Assembly: GCF_012273895.1 (NCBI RefSeq)
Contig: NC_052110.1
Location: 2,232,001 to 2,296,000, forward strand
DNA: 64,000 nucleotides
Source of the DNA: Zerene cesonia
Lineage: Eukaryota > Arthropoda > Insecta > Lepidoptera > Pieridae
Reading direction: 5' to 3'
Part shown: positions 43,454-54,809 of the stretch, in pieces
Numbering within the stretch: the first letter of the stretch is position 1
Layout: every line of letters begins with the position of its first letter
Translations under genes and position numbers: made by a program
The notes under the pieces: model-generated
Told to the model about the DNA's origin: nothing
What the model saw: only the letters and a program-made list of their open reading frames with translations
Databases searched by the model: none

Positions 43454-43521
43454 TCGGCCAACATCTATTTTTCATACCCCTAAATGATAAAAGTAAGAAC
43501 AGTGTTTTCCGGGTCAGCTAG
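43454..43521 (+). mobile_element. Helitron-like family F, 3' part
   Basis: Resumes with CGGCCAACATCTATTTTTCA and ends GTTTTCCGGGTCAGCTAG before T, completing the family F copy interrupted by the SINE. Confidence 0.7.
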
Positions 43522-43557
43522 TATTATATATTATAGAAAGAATCCTATCGTATTCTA

Positions 43558-43732
43558 TCCTACTAATATCATAAATGCGAAATCACACACACATCATACA
43601 AATGTTTGTAAGGATGTGTGTGTGTGTTTGTTGCTCTTTCACGCAAAAACTACTGAACCCGTTGCAATGAAATTTTTCCGATATTTTTACGGGATACGGA
43701 CTTACGCGGGTAAAACTGCGAGGAGCAGCTAG
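43558..43732 (+). mobile_element. Lep1-like non-autonomous Helitron, rearranged copy 5
   Basis: Both ends are typical (TCCTACTAATATCATAAATG and GAGCAGCTAG), but there is a CA-rich insertion near the 5' end and a deletion of the middle before the CCGATATTTTTACGGG segment. Confidence 0.8.
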
Positions 43733-43734
43733 TA

Positions 43735-44540
43735 TCATAATAATTTTTCAATTATTTATATTACGTGGTGAAAAGGAAGCTAGAATAATTTCGATAAATA
43801 TGCATGAACAATAATATAGTACGATACTGAAACAGCGGTTTTTTAAAATTATCTATTTTGAACATACTATTATCATATATAACGACAAATTTAATTAAAA
43901 TTTGGAAAAATCAACAGGTACATTTAAATGTTAAAATTTAATGGTACTTTTCAATGATATAACGTAAAAATCTTAGTTATAATAATGCTTTTTAATCACT
44001 CGATTTAACTTGACTGCGATAACTACTATGCAGCAGTAGTTAAACAAGTAGCTTACAATTAAAACGGTGCTTAAAACTGTGCCTATTTAGAGGCGTATTC
44101 GTGTAAAAACAAGCATTTCCTGGCGCAACACATAGTCTTTTTTATGAAAATCGTAGGTTTAAGTATTCTAGAAATGGGAAGAAAAAAATGTAGTCTTATC
44201 CTATCTCATTTTACTTAGAACATGCTAATTATTGCCTCATGAAGACGCAGTGGTTTATATTGTCATATTTTATTTCAGAGATTGCCTATATTTATATTTT
44301 ACTGTTATATTTCTTGCTATGTGTAATTATCGTAAGAATTATTCGTTTTCTAATGAAGTGAAAATTACTACTTAATTATTTTTTTTAAACTATGAACTAC
44401 TTGAAACTTATTCAATCTTATTTCCGTTATTTCAGAAAAAACATAAATTGTTTGCCATAAAACACACACAGATTTCATCGAAAACTTGGCTAATTTAGAA
44501 AAACCACAACATGGTAGTTTCAAGGATAAACGATACCCAT
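43735..44540. other. AT-rich non-coding stretch
   Basis: No repeat or exon that I can support. Confidence 0.5.
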
Positions 44541-44547
44541 CCATCAG

Positions 44548-44630
44548 CAACCAAGGTCGGAAACCAGCATCACTACTCACCATCTTACACAGAAATAGAC
44601 ATGGAAAAGGATACTGCTTTATTGCATACA
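44548..44630 (+). CDS. Candidate 83-nt exon, unknown product
   Basis: An acceptor (CCCATCCATCAG) and a good donor (ACA|GTACGT) enclose an open frame including GNQHHYSPSYTEIDMEKDTA. It enters with one borrowed base and leaves in phase 0, compatible with the block at 45414. The residue composition looks protein-like but no family is recognised. Other frames are also open, so it remains unproven. Confidence 0.3.
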
Positions 44631-45413
44631 GTACGTATATATATACGTATATATTATACAGTAATAGGTAATGTCTAGAACTATTGAAAACATTCTATAG
44701 GAATATGGGTACTACCTAACCAAACTTTTTCTATGAACTTGACGAGACATAACGTCAAAGTAACTTGTAATAAATTAATAGGAATAAACAAACCATGATT
44801 GATTGAGGCCAGCGAAAAAACCAGCGATGCGTCATCGAGTTTTGATTTGAAGATTTGTACGACGCCGGTCTACGGTTGGGGGCACTCAAATGAGAGACGT
44901 CCACTCATTCGTCATTTGGCTGCGCAAGCGCATATACTGTCTAATTGTTTATGATACAAGATTGAATGCGTTTCAATACGAGATACATTTAACGAAAATA
45001 ACCCGTTTTTTTTTATTCTCCCGTTTCTACCTGTTTATAATATTTAAAAATATTTCATGTGTTCGTATATAAACAAAGAAAATATTATTAAGTTAGATAT
45101 TAGATATCCTTGTTAACTGATCGATATTATTAATTTATATTTCAAATTTCGAAATTGGCTCAACTATTCCAAACTCGTGTTTATAAGCACTTTTTAGCTG
45201 ATCTGGATAAAATTGTACACAGAGAATAATATAATAATAATAATTTATATATAATAATGAATACATAAGACGCGTGAACATAGAATCAAGCCAAAGTATA
45301 TACGATCAGGAGGATAAAATATTTACCTACGCACCATTGAAGCAACAGAGTTTTACTTTGTATGTATTTAACTTGTCATTACAACATAGCCTTTAGGCTG
45401 GTTTTTGTGTCAG

Positions 45414-45536
45414 GCTTACCGCACGCTGGATGTCGGTAGGCCGAAATGTATGTACCTCTATGCACCGCACACGTTGGGATCTACGAGTTATTCTAAAGCG
45501 CTTCAGAGGGTCATACGTTTCAGCCGTCAGCACTGA
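45414..45536 (+). CDS. Candidate terminal exon, unknown product
   Basis: A strong acceptor (GGTTTTTGTGTCAG) starts a block that is clearly GC-richer than its surroundings. In phase 0, following the exon at 44548-44630, it encodes 40 residues (LYAPHTLGSTSYSKALQRVI is part of them) and then TGA. A second plus frame stays open to 45636 and a minus frame from 45623 to about 45393 is also open, with a GTAAGC donor at the same left boundary, so strand and frame are not certain. Confidence 0.3.
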   Translation, partial: AYRTLDVGRPKCMYLYAPHTLGSTSYSKALQRVIRFSRQH

Positions 45537-45836
45537 CCGCCAGGGTGAATCTAAGACCAGCCTCATGGTACGCTTGACTGTTGGACGCAATCGTGTCATC
45601 CTCTCTTCTCGAAGAGGGCACATAACCCCGCGATGACTGCTTACAAGTCTCGTCGTAGCGTATGTTTGTGTGTGCGACCCGTTTCGAACGTGTAGGTTGT
45701 TTCCATACTGTTCTTATTCATTTACTGTGATATATTTTTCTTAGTATGAGGTTTAATAGGAAAATATTCTACTCAAAAACAGTTTTCGTATTTTTTGTAC
45801 ACATGGAATTAACCTAAGCACTGTATATATTAATAA
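45537..45836 (+). other. Possible 3' UTR with AATAAA
   Basis: The GC-rich block fades after about 45660 and an AATAAA lies at about 45831-45836, in keeping with a 3' end if the plus-strand exon is real. AATAAA is common by chance in AT-rich DNA. Confidence 0.2.
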
Positions 45837-45839
45837 ATT

Positions 45840-46980
45840 TACTTAAAAATCTTTAATTTACTTGTCTCCATTTTTATTAGCTAATTAGAATATTTTAAGA
45901 GCTTATAAAGTTAATATTCATTAAAATGTAAATATTGAAAAGTGAAATAAATTAAAATTTTAAACAAATTAACTATCAATACAAGTATTTAGTTCAATCA
46001 TCTATTAAAATAATCAATTAATACAATAAAAGCATAAATAAATAAATAAAAGCTATACAAAAATTAAGTACGCCATGTTTTTTTACAGTTTAAAGTGTGA
46101 GATCGTTTCATTATAAAATATGCATCAGCGACACTTCTTTTGCTAGTTTTTACATAAAGAAGCGTCTTTTGAAAAAGAGTGACTATGTTATGTCATTTTA
46201 ATTTATACTTTTAATAACCTTTCCTCTACATTTCAGTGTGTTTTATTTCACATAAATCAATCTTATTCACAGGCTTTAATACTACCAAATATTTTCTTTG
46301 TTTAATTATAAAATCCATGGTTTCGTCACATATTACGAAATTTCATTAACATAAAATAGTACCTACTTAATCAGTTTGTTTATAAAACATCCATCCGCGT
46401 GGCGTCCGTGGCCGCGATTGATATCCGTTAAAAGATCTATTAGAGGCATCAATCATTACCTAAACCCCATTGCAACATTATATTCAACAAATAACTTTGA
46501 ATTTACTATATCTGTCGTATAAACGAACGTTCTAGAACCAAATCGAAGTCGTTTTTACGTGAAAAAACTTTGAAGAATAATTATTATAATAAAATCACTC
46601 AATTGTCAATACTAAATAATTTTTTTATGGGATGCATAAGCATTCAATAAAAAGGATCGTCATTATCAGTTCAACGAGTCGCATCTATGGAACTATTTCC
46701 TTTCAATTATATGTATTTGCACGCTCTACGTCAAATATACACGTAACGAGTTATCAATTGCACAGAAAATGAACACTAAATATAATAAAACTACGATCAA
46801 CAAATACCAGCTTGTACCATTCTAAGTATTAAGACAAAGGTCATGTAAGATGATACGCACGACACGTCGGCAACAGATACGTACGTAGTAATTGAACTAT
46901 AAATGCTACAAGTTGTAGGGTCAGCAACAAAAGGCTTGATAACAAAGGTGATTCATAAAAAAAATCACGTGTATCCTGGT
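45840..46980. other. AT-rich non-coding stretch
   Basis: No exon, repeat copy or regulatory cluster that I can support. Confidence 0.55.
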
Positions 46981-46982
46981 GT

Positions 46983-47115
46983 GGTATAGGGCTCGATTTT
47001 CTTTTTGGTCAATTAGGTGTTCAGCCTTCTGTGTCCTGCCTGCGAGACATTTTTTGTATGTAAGTCCCCACCAGGAATCGAACCCACAATCAAGGAGTGG
47101 GAAAGATAATTTGTA
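46983..47115 (-). mobile_element. tRNA-related SINE family H, copy
   Basis: On the minus strand a perfect B-box GGTTCGATTCC (47084-47074) is followed by GGTGGGGACTTACATACAA and GCAGGACACAGAAGGCTGAA. The A box is not convincing. The downstream body recurs at 60.25-60.39 kb. Confidence 0.6.
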
Positions 47116-47448
47116 CTGACTATAAATTATCGTACCAGTCTATTCAGTAGGTATATACATGAAATATGAAACTGCTTTACATTTTAATAACAGAAACAGT
47201 TTAATTAGAATTTTTCCAACTTTGATACAACAAGCGAATGATTAATGAAAAATTCTTAATTTGCTTGATAATTGTACAATGTAACTACATTTATCTAATA
47301 GAAATTGTATCATATATATAACATTTCCATAACAATAACAAACAGTTGCTGACTGTATCATTATCCTTTAGAAAGGTTCTTAGATATTAAAATCTAAGAA
47401 TTGATTCGGATTGCAAATCATACCGGGGAAAAATTTTAGTCTATACAT

Positions 47449-47467
47449 ACACACACACACACACACA
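47449..47467. repeat. (CA)n microsatellite
   Basis: About nine AC units. Confidence 0.9.
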
Positions 47468-47835
47468 GTCGGTAATATAATAAATAATAATAAATCATCT
47501 ATTTGTTTCTCCTCACAATTCACCGACTTTTGACCTCTACCACAGAATTTGTTCTATGAAAAATAACTGATTTTAAATTAATTTTGTTCACTTAATAATT
47601 CAGATTCTTTTACCTTCACAATATGTAGACGTCACACTTCGTTCGTATTACACAAGCAGAAAATAATACTCCATTGAATTACCACTATAGAGCATTACAA
47701 GCAAAACCGAGTGAAAAACAATATATTCAGCATATGTGGAGGATCAGTGTCACGAATTATTTAAAAGCCGAGTGTTTGTCTCGACAACTATTTACATATA
47801 CACCTACTCGAGATTATTTCAAAATTACATTTATA

Positions 47836-48040
47836 CTAGCGGCGCCCCGCGGTTTCACCCGCGTAAATCCGTATCGCGCAGGAATATCGGGATAAAAGTT
47901 GCCTATGTGTTATTCCAGTTGTCCAGCTGTCTACGTATCAAATTTCATTGCAATCGGTGTAGTAGTTTTTGCGTGAAAGAGCAACAAACACACACATATC
48001 CTTACAAACTTTCGCATTTTTATATTACAAGGAAGTAGGA
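47836..48040 (-). mobile_element. Lep1-like non-autonomous Helitron, copy 6
   Basis: Starts CTAGCGGCGCCCCGCGGTTT and ends at AAGTAGGA, the usual 5' end being altered by a few extra bases. A family B element begins at the next base. Confidence 0.85.
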
Positions 48041-48200
48041 CTAGCGGTTCACCCCGGCTTCGCCCGTACACATATAGCCTATAGCCTTCCTCAATAAATG
48101 GACTATCTAACACGGAAACAATTTTTCAAATCGGACCAGTAGTTCCTGAGATCAGTGCGTTCAAACAAGCGAACAAACTCTTCAGCTTTATAACATTTGT
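48041..48200 (+). mobile_element. Dispersed repeat family B, copy 4
   Basis: CTAGCGGTTCACCCCGGCTT to CTTCAGCTTTATAACATTTG, directly abutting the Lep1-like copy without spacer. Confidence 0.7.
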
Positions 48201-48700
48201 ATTGATTATTATTTATTTTTACGTTAAACTGGCCTTTTGATAGTTTAAAATACACATGATGTAAGATCATAGTCAGTTTCAAACTTCTAGTAAAGGCAAG
48301 TAAAGTATAAATTATTTTTTATGTAATACGATGAAAGAGATTGAGCCTCACAATACAGGGAATCATAGTGTGGGGTTCAATGCAGCATACGGAACTATAT
48401 TATGTAATATTTTTAAAACAAATAAATAAATTTTTATTAAAAAGATTTATTTACTGTTAAGCTTTCTATCACGTACAAGAGTTAAAGCGAAAATAAATGA
48501 GATATTTCAGTTTACATGTCAATGTAAGCTCTTTTAGTTTCTACATATAATCGATATGAAATTTTAAAGCTCTGAGTTTTAACACATTACAACTTCGCCC
48601 GATAATTAAATGTACTCCTAAGAACAAAATTATCTGATCTAACATTAAGCGCTAAGAATATGCTTATATGCTTAAAGAGTACTTAGGTATTTATATAAAA

Positions 48701-48878
48701 CTAGCTTTTGCCCGCTGCTTTGGACGCATTAAATTTGGAGCACTTTGATATAAACCTTCTTCTTGAATCACTATCTATTAAAAAAAACCTCATCAATATC
48801 CGTTAAGTAGTTTTAAAGATTTAAGCATACATGGGTACATAGAGACAGGGAAAGAGACTTTGTTTTATACTATGTAAG
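48701..48878 (-). mobile_element. Helitron-like family E, copy 4
   Basis: CTAGCTTTTGCCCGCTGCTT (3' end in reverse), ACCTCATCAATATCCGTTAA and GGGAAAGAGACTTTGTTTTA match family E. Confidence 0.65.
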
Positions 48879-49091
48879 TTTGTAGTGTTTACGGCAGTTT
48901 TAAAATAAAAAATAATATACCTCATTTCGGAAAACTTTAAAACACGCTAAAATGACAGAATCAACTAAATTGTCTCCCTTACTGTTTTACAGAATAAGCG
49001 TAAGGAATTTATTTATTCCTAGCAACCCTTATTTATCAGTACAATACGATAAACTGATGAAATCATGTATTGTCATATATATATATTTGAC

Positions 49092-49400
49092 TAGCATACC
49101 CGGGCCACGCGCTGCTGTGGCTAAGTAATAATTAATAATATTAAGATGATAAATTATTGAGATAATTAATCGAAATAAAAAACTATCCTATATCTTAAGT
49201 CGGACCAAATTACACATAAAATGGCATTGGTGAAGAGTTCATTGGGAACATTCATCATGATACTGGATTTTTATATATTAATAAGAAGATAAGTACACAA
49301 AAATTATCCGTTTAAAGCGAGTTAAAATTGAATCAAAAGGAGTCGATTACATACAAATGAGTCGTAAGTCCTAACCTTATATATACAAAATTACTAATAA
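49092..49400 (-). mobile_element. Dispersed repeat family P, copy 2
   Basis: Begins CTAGCATACCCGGGCCACGC and contains AAGGAGTCGATTACATACAA, the inverse of a family P phrase at 42.88 kb. Boundaries are approximate. Confidence 0.4.
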
Positions 49401-49445
49401 AAGCTAACTTTGATGAAAAAGTGTTTGTTTTATTGCATACATATA

Positions 49446-49627
49446 TCTTCTAATATATAAAATTCTCGTGTCACAGTTTTCGTTGCCATACTCCTCCGAA
49501 ACGGCTTGACCGATTTTGATGAAATTTTTTGTGCTTATCCGGTATCTATGAGAATCGGCCAACATCTATTTTACATACCCCTAAATGATAAGAGTAAGGC
49601 AGAACAGCGTTTGCCGGGTGCAGCTAG
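49446..49627 (+). mobile_element. Helitron-like family F, tandem unit 1
   Basis: Starts TCTTCTAATATATAAAATTC and ends CCGGGTGCAGCTAG. The next unit begins at the following base. Confidence 0.8.
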
Positions 49628-49806
49628 TCTTATATATAAAATTCTCGTGTCACAATGTTAGTCTCTATACTCCTCCGAAACGGCTTGACCGATTCCTCTG
49701 AAATTTGGTAAGCATATTGGGTAGGTCTGAGAATCGGCTAACATCTATTTTTCATACCACTAAACGATAAGAGTAAGGCAGAACAGCGTTTGCCGGGTGC
49801 AGCTAG
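49628..49806 (+). mobile_element. Helitron-like family F, tandem unit 2
   Basis: Starts TCTTATATATAAAATTCTCG immediately after the CTAG of unit 1 and ends CTAG before T. The two units differ at several positions, so it is not a simple recent duplication. Confidence 0.8.
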
Positions 49807-49809
49807 TTA

Positions 49810-51290
49810 GTTATAAAATATCTTTGCCCTGTTTTATTTCACAACATTAGGTCCAGAAAATTAAACTATCAATTGAGGTTAAAGTATCGTACAATAATTC
49901 GAACTACATGCAGTAAAACTCACGAAAATATAGTTAGACAAAGTATGCATCTCTTAACTTCATTCAAAATAAACTATTTTCAATCAAACATTAACATGCC
50001 TATAGATAAAAAATTAATAAGCAAAAAACCAACTGACACAACCTATCATTATTTCTCATATACACCGGTAGCCTAATTGTTTCCTAAAAGTATTCGCGAA
50101 GATTTATTGGTGTTATCTACCCGATTTCCTAGTGATGCGTTATTAATATGACCGAAACTTAAACTTTCATCAACCTTATTGCTATAGGCATACGAGCTAT
50201 AACATCTACATATAAAACGTACAGAGTTCAATAATCGTAAATACGGATTTGAATTCTATAAGTAGGTATTAGAGATGTGATTCCATTGTTGATTAGGACG
50301 AGTTAAATGAACTTACCTCTACTTGACCTTTGAATTATATGAAAACAATTTGTTTCGTGTAGGTGTGGACGTCATAGATGCTGTGTCACAGTAATCTATC
50401 ACAAATCACGATTATCATTCACCATCTTTATTAGAAGTTATGTACTAGCCAACGCACCCGTCTTGTACTGCGTATGTTGTACAAGAATACAATTTTTGAA
50501 CGATTATGATGTTTTTTTTTTTAGAAACGTTTTTGTGTGAGGCGCACTTCTATTAAGCTATGTTGTTTTGACGTGAACAATTAATTGTTTGATTTACAAA
50601 TGAGGTGATATATTTTTGTATAAATAGTTTAGCGCTTATTTAATAATTTATAAATAATGAATATGCTATCAATTTTAACTTGTTTAAATGTTCATGTACG
50701 TACATATAAGTAATAATAATTTGGAATTCACTTTTACGGATTTAATATTATATCTATAAAAATATGTATATTCCATTAATCAAATTCTTAAAAAAAGTCA
50801 AGTCTTTCAAGTATTTTCTAAAGTAATAACTGTATCATAAATAAAAGTATATTTAAAAGACGTAGTCTTTCCCACACAAAAGAATTTCGAAATAATTCAT
50901 ATTATCTTCTCAACATTGTATTTTGTCAACAAGTCACGAAAACTTTATTAAAAACGGCCATAGCATTAGCGATAACAGGTCATTACACGTATTATTTGTC
51001 AATAATTATGTCAATAACTTTATTAAGTGTATTCAATTTGAATAATATTAGAATATTTTACAATATTTTTATGTTAAACATCACGGCGGTAGAAAGATAC
51101 CAGAAAACGACCGTTAAGCTGTTATATTAATGGTATTTAAATTGTTATTTGTGATAAATCTTTTATCCTGCCTATCAACCTATAACTGCCTCATCTGTAT
51201 CTATGTATTTTTATATTATTATTAGGTACAATAATAATATTATAAAGAACTATCAAACAAACATCCTATGAACTTTTAGTCGTTTTACTT
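49810..51290. other. AT-rich non-coding stretch
   Basis: No exon, repeat copy or notable structure that I can support. Confidence 0.55.
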
Positions 51291-51299
51291 TATAACAAA

Positions 51300-51485
51300 C
51301 TAGACGATCGTCCCAGCTATGCCCGGATATCTGATTCCTGTTTTATCCCAAGCACTTAATCGCTATAAAAATTATCCTATCACCCTAGTCAGCTAATACC
51401 TTCTCTGTATGCCAAATTTCAACAAAGTCCGCGTGATAGACGGACAAACATCCAAACAAACTTTCACATTTATAATACTAGTGTG
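51300..51485 (-). mobile_element. Dispersed repeat, family N
   Basis: CTAGACGATCGTCCCAGCTA through AAACAAACTTTCACATTTAT to AATACTAG. Single copy here. The arrangement (GC-rich CTAG end, ATTTATAATA end) is like other short elements in the window. Confidence 0.5.
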
Positions 51486-51669
51486 ATAAACCATACTTAC
51501 TCTATATCTTCTCTCTCTATAGCTCTGTTTTGTAAGGAAAGTTTGAAGCCTTAAATTGCTTGATTTTGACTATTCGAGAACTTTCTACGTACCAACTACG
51601 GCGTTCATTGTAACCGAAATATTCAGAAAATTGATTGTTAATACCTATTGGTGTATTAATTCTATTACA

Positions 51670-51822
51670 ATACGGCAAACGAAGCTCTGCCTTACTCTTT
51701 TCATTATGATGAATAAATTTTGGCCGATTCTCAGACCTACGCAACATGTAAAATTTAATTAAAATCGGTCAAGCCCTTCCGGGGAGTATGTTAGCTTACA
51801 ATTGACACGAGAATATATATAT
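51670..51822 (-). mobile_element. Helitron-like family F, degraded copy
   Basis: CGGCAAACGAAGCTCTGCCT, TTGGCCGATTCTCAGACCTA and ATCGGTCAAGCCCTTCCGGG match family F. The CTAG terminus is lost. Confidence 0.6.
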
Positions 51823-51823
51823 A

Positions 51824-51855
<32 letters not shown>

Positions 51856-51857
51856 AA
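51822..51857. repeat. (AAAG)n microsatellite
   Basis: About nine AAAG units adjoining the AT-rich end of the family F copy. Confidence 0.9.
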
Positions 51858-52302
51858 ATAAGCTTTATAGATACTGATCTTACCACAGGACTTGTTGGTC
51901 CATAACTTTCTTTACCTAGGCAGAAGACACATATATTTTATTAATCAAACTCATATCTCCGCGCGCTTTCCCAGAAACCATTTCGAGAATAATATAAAAT
52001 GTTATTAATATTTATAATGAATGTTTTAAATTATAACTGTACCCTTTATCTCAATAATCGGCATTTCAAAGGATTTCAAACTGGTTTCAATCGAAAACAG
52101 CTTGATATATATTAATGATTAATCGAAATGTATATATTTATTATTATATTTTCGACATCAATTAACATAAAACATTGTTATGTTAACAAGAACTTTTTGG
52201 TGATAACTTTTTTATTTGTGCTACATCGCTTAAATAAGAATACAGTATATTGTATGGCAATGTTGAAGCAGAAAACCGTTTTCAGTCATAGACCCGACCA
52301 TT

Positions 52303-53730
52303 ATAGTCCAGTAGTTTTAGGTCGATTTAGGCTTGCATTTCGGAAACGTAGCCAACCTAGCTGAAAATTCGTATATACTTGTATGTTGGCATGACAAAAG
52401 TAGTCTCAAAATTCACAAATGATTCTCCGTCCNNNNNNNNNNNNNNNNNNNNNNNNNNNNNNNNNNNNNNNNNNNNNNNNNNNNNNNNNNNNNNNNNNNN
52501 NNNNNNNNNNNNNNNNNNNNNNNNNNNNNNNNNNNNNNNNNNNNNNNNNNNNNNNNNNNNNNNNNNNNNNNNNNNNNNNNNNNNNNNNNNNNNNNNNNNN
52601 NNNNNNNNNNNNNNNNNNNNNNNNNNNNNNNNNNNNNNNNNNNNNNNNNNNNNNNNNNNNNNNNNNNNNNNNNNNNNNNNNNNNNNNNNNNNNNNNNNNN
52701 NNNNNNNNNNNNNNNNNNNNNNNNNNNNNNNNNNNNNNNNNNNNNNNNNNNNNNNNNNNNNNNNNNNNNNNNNNNNNNNNNNNNNNNNNNNNNNNNNNNN
52801 NNNNNNNNNNNNNNNNNNNNNNNNNNNNNNNNNNNNNNNNNNNNNNNNNNNNNNNNNNNNNNNNNNNNNNNNNNNNNNNNNNNNNNNNNNNNNNNNNNNN
52901 NNNNNNNNNNNNNNNNNNNNNNNNNNNNNNNNNNNNNNNNNNNNNNNNNNNNNNNNNNNNNNNNNNNNNNNNNNNNNNNNNNNNNNNNNNNNNNNNNNNN
53001 NNNNNNNNNNNNNNNNNNNNNNNNNNNNNNNNNNNNNNNNNNNNNNNNNNNNNNNNNNNNNNNNNNNNNNNNNNNNNNNNNNNNNNNNNNNNNNNNNNNN
53101 NNNNNNNNNNNNNNNNNNNNNNNNNNNNNNNNNNNNNNNNNNNNNNNNNNNNNNNNNNNNNNNNNNNNNNNNNNNNNNNNNNNNNNNNNNNNNNNNNNNN
53201 NNNNNNNNNNNNNNNNNNNNNNNNNNNNNNNNNNNNNNNNNNNNNNNNNNNNNNNNNNNNNNNNNNNNNNNNNNNNNNNNNNNNNNNNNNNNNNNNNNNN
53301 NNNNNNNNNNNNNNNNNNNNNNNNNNNNNNNNNNNNNNNNNNNNNNNNNNNNNNNNNNNNNNNNNNNNNNNNNNNNNNNNNNNNNNNNNNNNNNNNNNNN
53401 NNNNNNNNNNNNNNNNNNNNNNNNNNNNNNNNTCAAAAACGATTCAAAATGAAAAAAAATGTTTGAAACAAAAGTTGTAGAGAATTTAATTTTCTACAAA
53501 AATGATAATAGATACAATTGGCATAAAAGCCACTGGAAACGAGATATTGGCAAAAATCGTACAAAAAGTCGGTTTTTTTGACTTTTGACCCCAAGTTTTT
53601 GAACTTGCGGACGGAGAATCATTGGTGAATTTTGAGACTACTTTTGTCATGCCAACATACAAGTATATACGAATTTACAGCTAGGTAGGCCACGTTTCCT
53701 AGATGAACCCCCTAAAATGACTGGACTATT
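52303..53730. mobile_element. Long-TIR DNA element, interior missing
   Basis: Sequence left of the gap (52303-52432) is the near-perfect reverse complement of 53609-53730 over the inner 95 bases and looser outward (ATAGTCCAGT... at the left edge, ACTGGACTAT at the right). Another 176 bp of right-arm interior (53433-53608) presumably pairs with DNA inside the gap, so TIRs may exceed 300 bp. Such lengths suit Maverick/Polinton-type or long-TIR elements, but no gene is visible and no clear target duplication is seen. Confidence 0.6.
52433..53432. other. Assembly gap (1000 N)
   Basis: Exactly 1000 N, between the two inverted arms of a repeat. The real size is unknown. Confidence 0.99.
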
Positions 53731-53872
53731 AGCTTAGATGTTTTTAGAAATTAACATCGTTTAAAAATTTTGAAAAATCCTTACCTATTATATTGTTCAA
53801 AGTATATACTTTATCGTTCACCATCGCTAGCATAGTATTTATTTAATAATTATGTATTTCACATTTTATTGG

Positions 53873-54178
53873 GCCAGCTCGCACAGGGGAAGTACCACAC
53901 CCCCACAGAAAACCGACGTGAAATAGCATACTGCTGTATTTCGTATGGTGAGTGGGAGAGCCAGAGGCCCATATCCTTTTCCTTACCCTTCCCAGTCCTT
54001 TCCTTTATTACTCTCGTCAAACCTTTCTTCATCACTTTCGAATTTGAAGTCGGCAATCCATTTGTAGAGGCGTAAGGTATCTAATCGACCTAACGCCTCT
54101 CCAAATGTTCATAGGCGGTGGTAGCGCTTACCATCAGGTGACCCACCAGCTCCATTGCCGACAATGACATAAAAAATA
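53873..54178 (+). mobile_element. SINE-like family G, 5'-truncated copy
   Basis: Begins at GGGCCAGCTCGCACAGGGGA and continues to the tail GGCGGTGGTAGCGCTTACCA, with a short A-rich end. Very close to the 43.1-43.45 kb copy. Confidence 0.75.
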
Positions 54179-54186
54179 TAAACGTT

Positions 54187-54290
54187 CCTCGTGAATCCAT
54201 TTATCTATAAAAAAAAACCTCATCAAAATCTATAGTTTTCATTCCCTCGATTTAATTATCTAAGCATACATGGAGCAGACAGTTGGAAAC
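54187..54290 (-). mobile_element. Family E fragment
   Basis: AAAAAAACCTCATCAAAATC and TCTAAGCATACATGGAGCAG match part of family E in reverse. Ends are missing. Confidence 0.4.
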
Positions 54291-54607
54291 GATTTTGGTT
54301 TGATAGTGTTTAGTGATAAATAAAAATTGTATAGATATATAAACACAAAATGTTTGTGAACACGCTGTATAAAAATTACCTTCTACCACCCATTAAGAAC
54401 ATATAAAACATCTTCGAAATATAAAATGAAAAATCGGGTCTATTCACAATTGAATAATGGCCAATCATAAAATCTATCAGGCCATTAGGTTTTAATGTGA
54501 ACACATTACAAATCCCGCGTTTGATTCTCGACGTTTGACAAATTAGTATATTATGTTGAGTGAGAGTATACTAAACACCTATCACACTGATCTTTATATA
54601 GAATATA

Positions 54608-54806
54608 CTAGCTGCGCCGGCGGTTTCACCCGCGTAATTCCGTAGCTCGTAGGAATATCGGGATAAAAACATGTCTATATGTTATTCCAGTTGTCAAGCT
54701 ATCTACGTACCAAATTTCATTGCAATTGGTACAGTAGTTTTTGCGTGAAAGAGCAACAAACACACACACATCCTTACAAACTTTCGCATTTATAATATTT
54801 GTAGGA
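54608..54806 (-). mobile_element. Lep1-like non-autonomous Helitron, copy 7
   Basis: CTAGCTGCGCCGGCGGTTTC to TATAATATTTGTAGGA, full length in reverse. Confidence 0.85.
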
Positions 54807-54809
54807 TAG

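Noticed and set aside
54505..54535. Possible B box (GCGTTTGATTCTCG)
   Set aside because: Mismatches at key positions and no A box.
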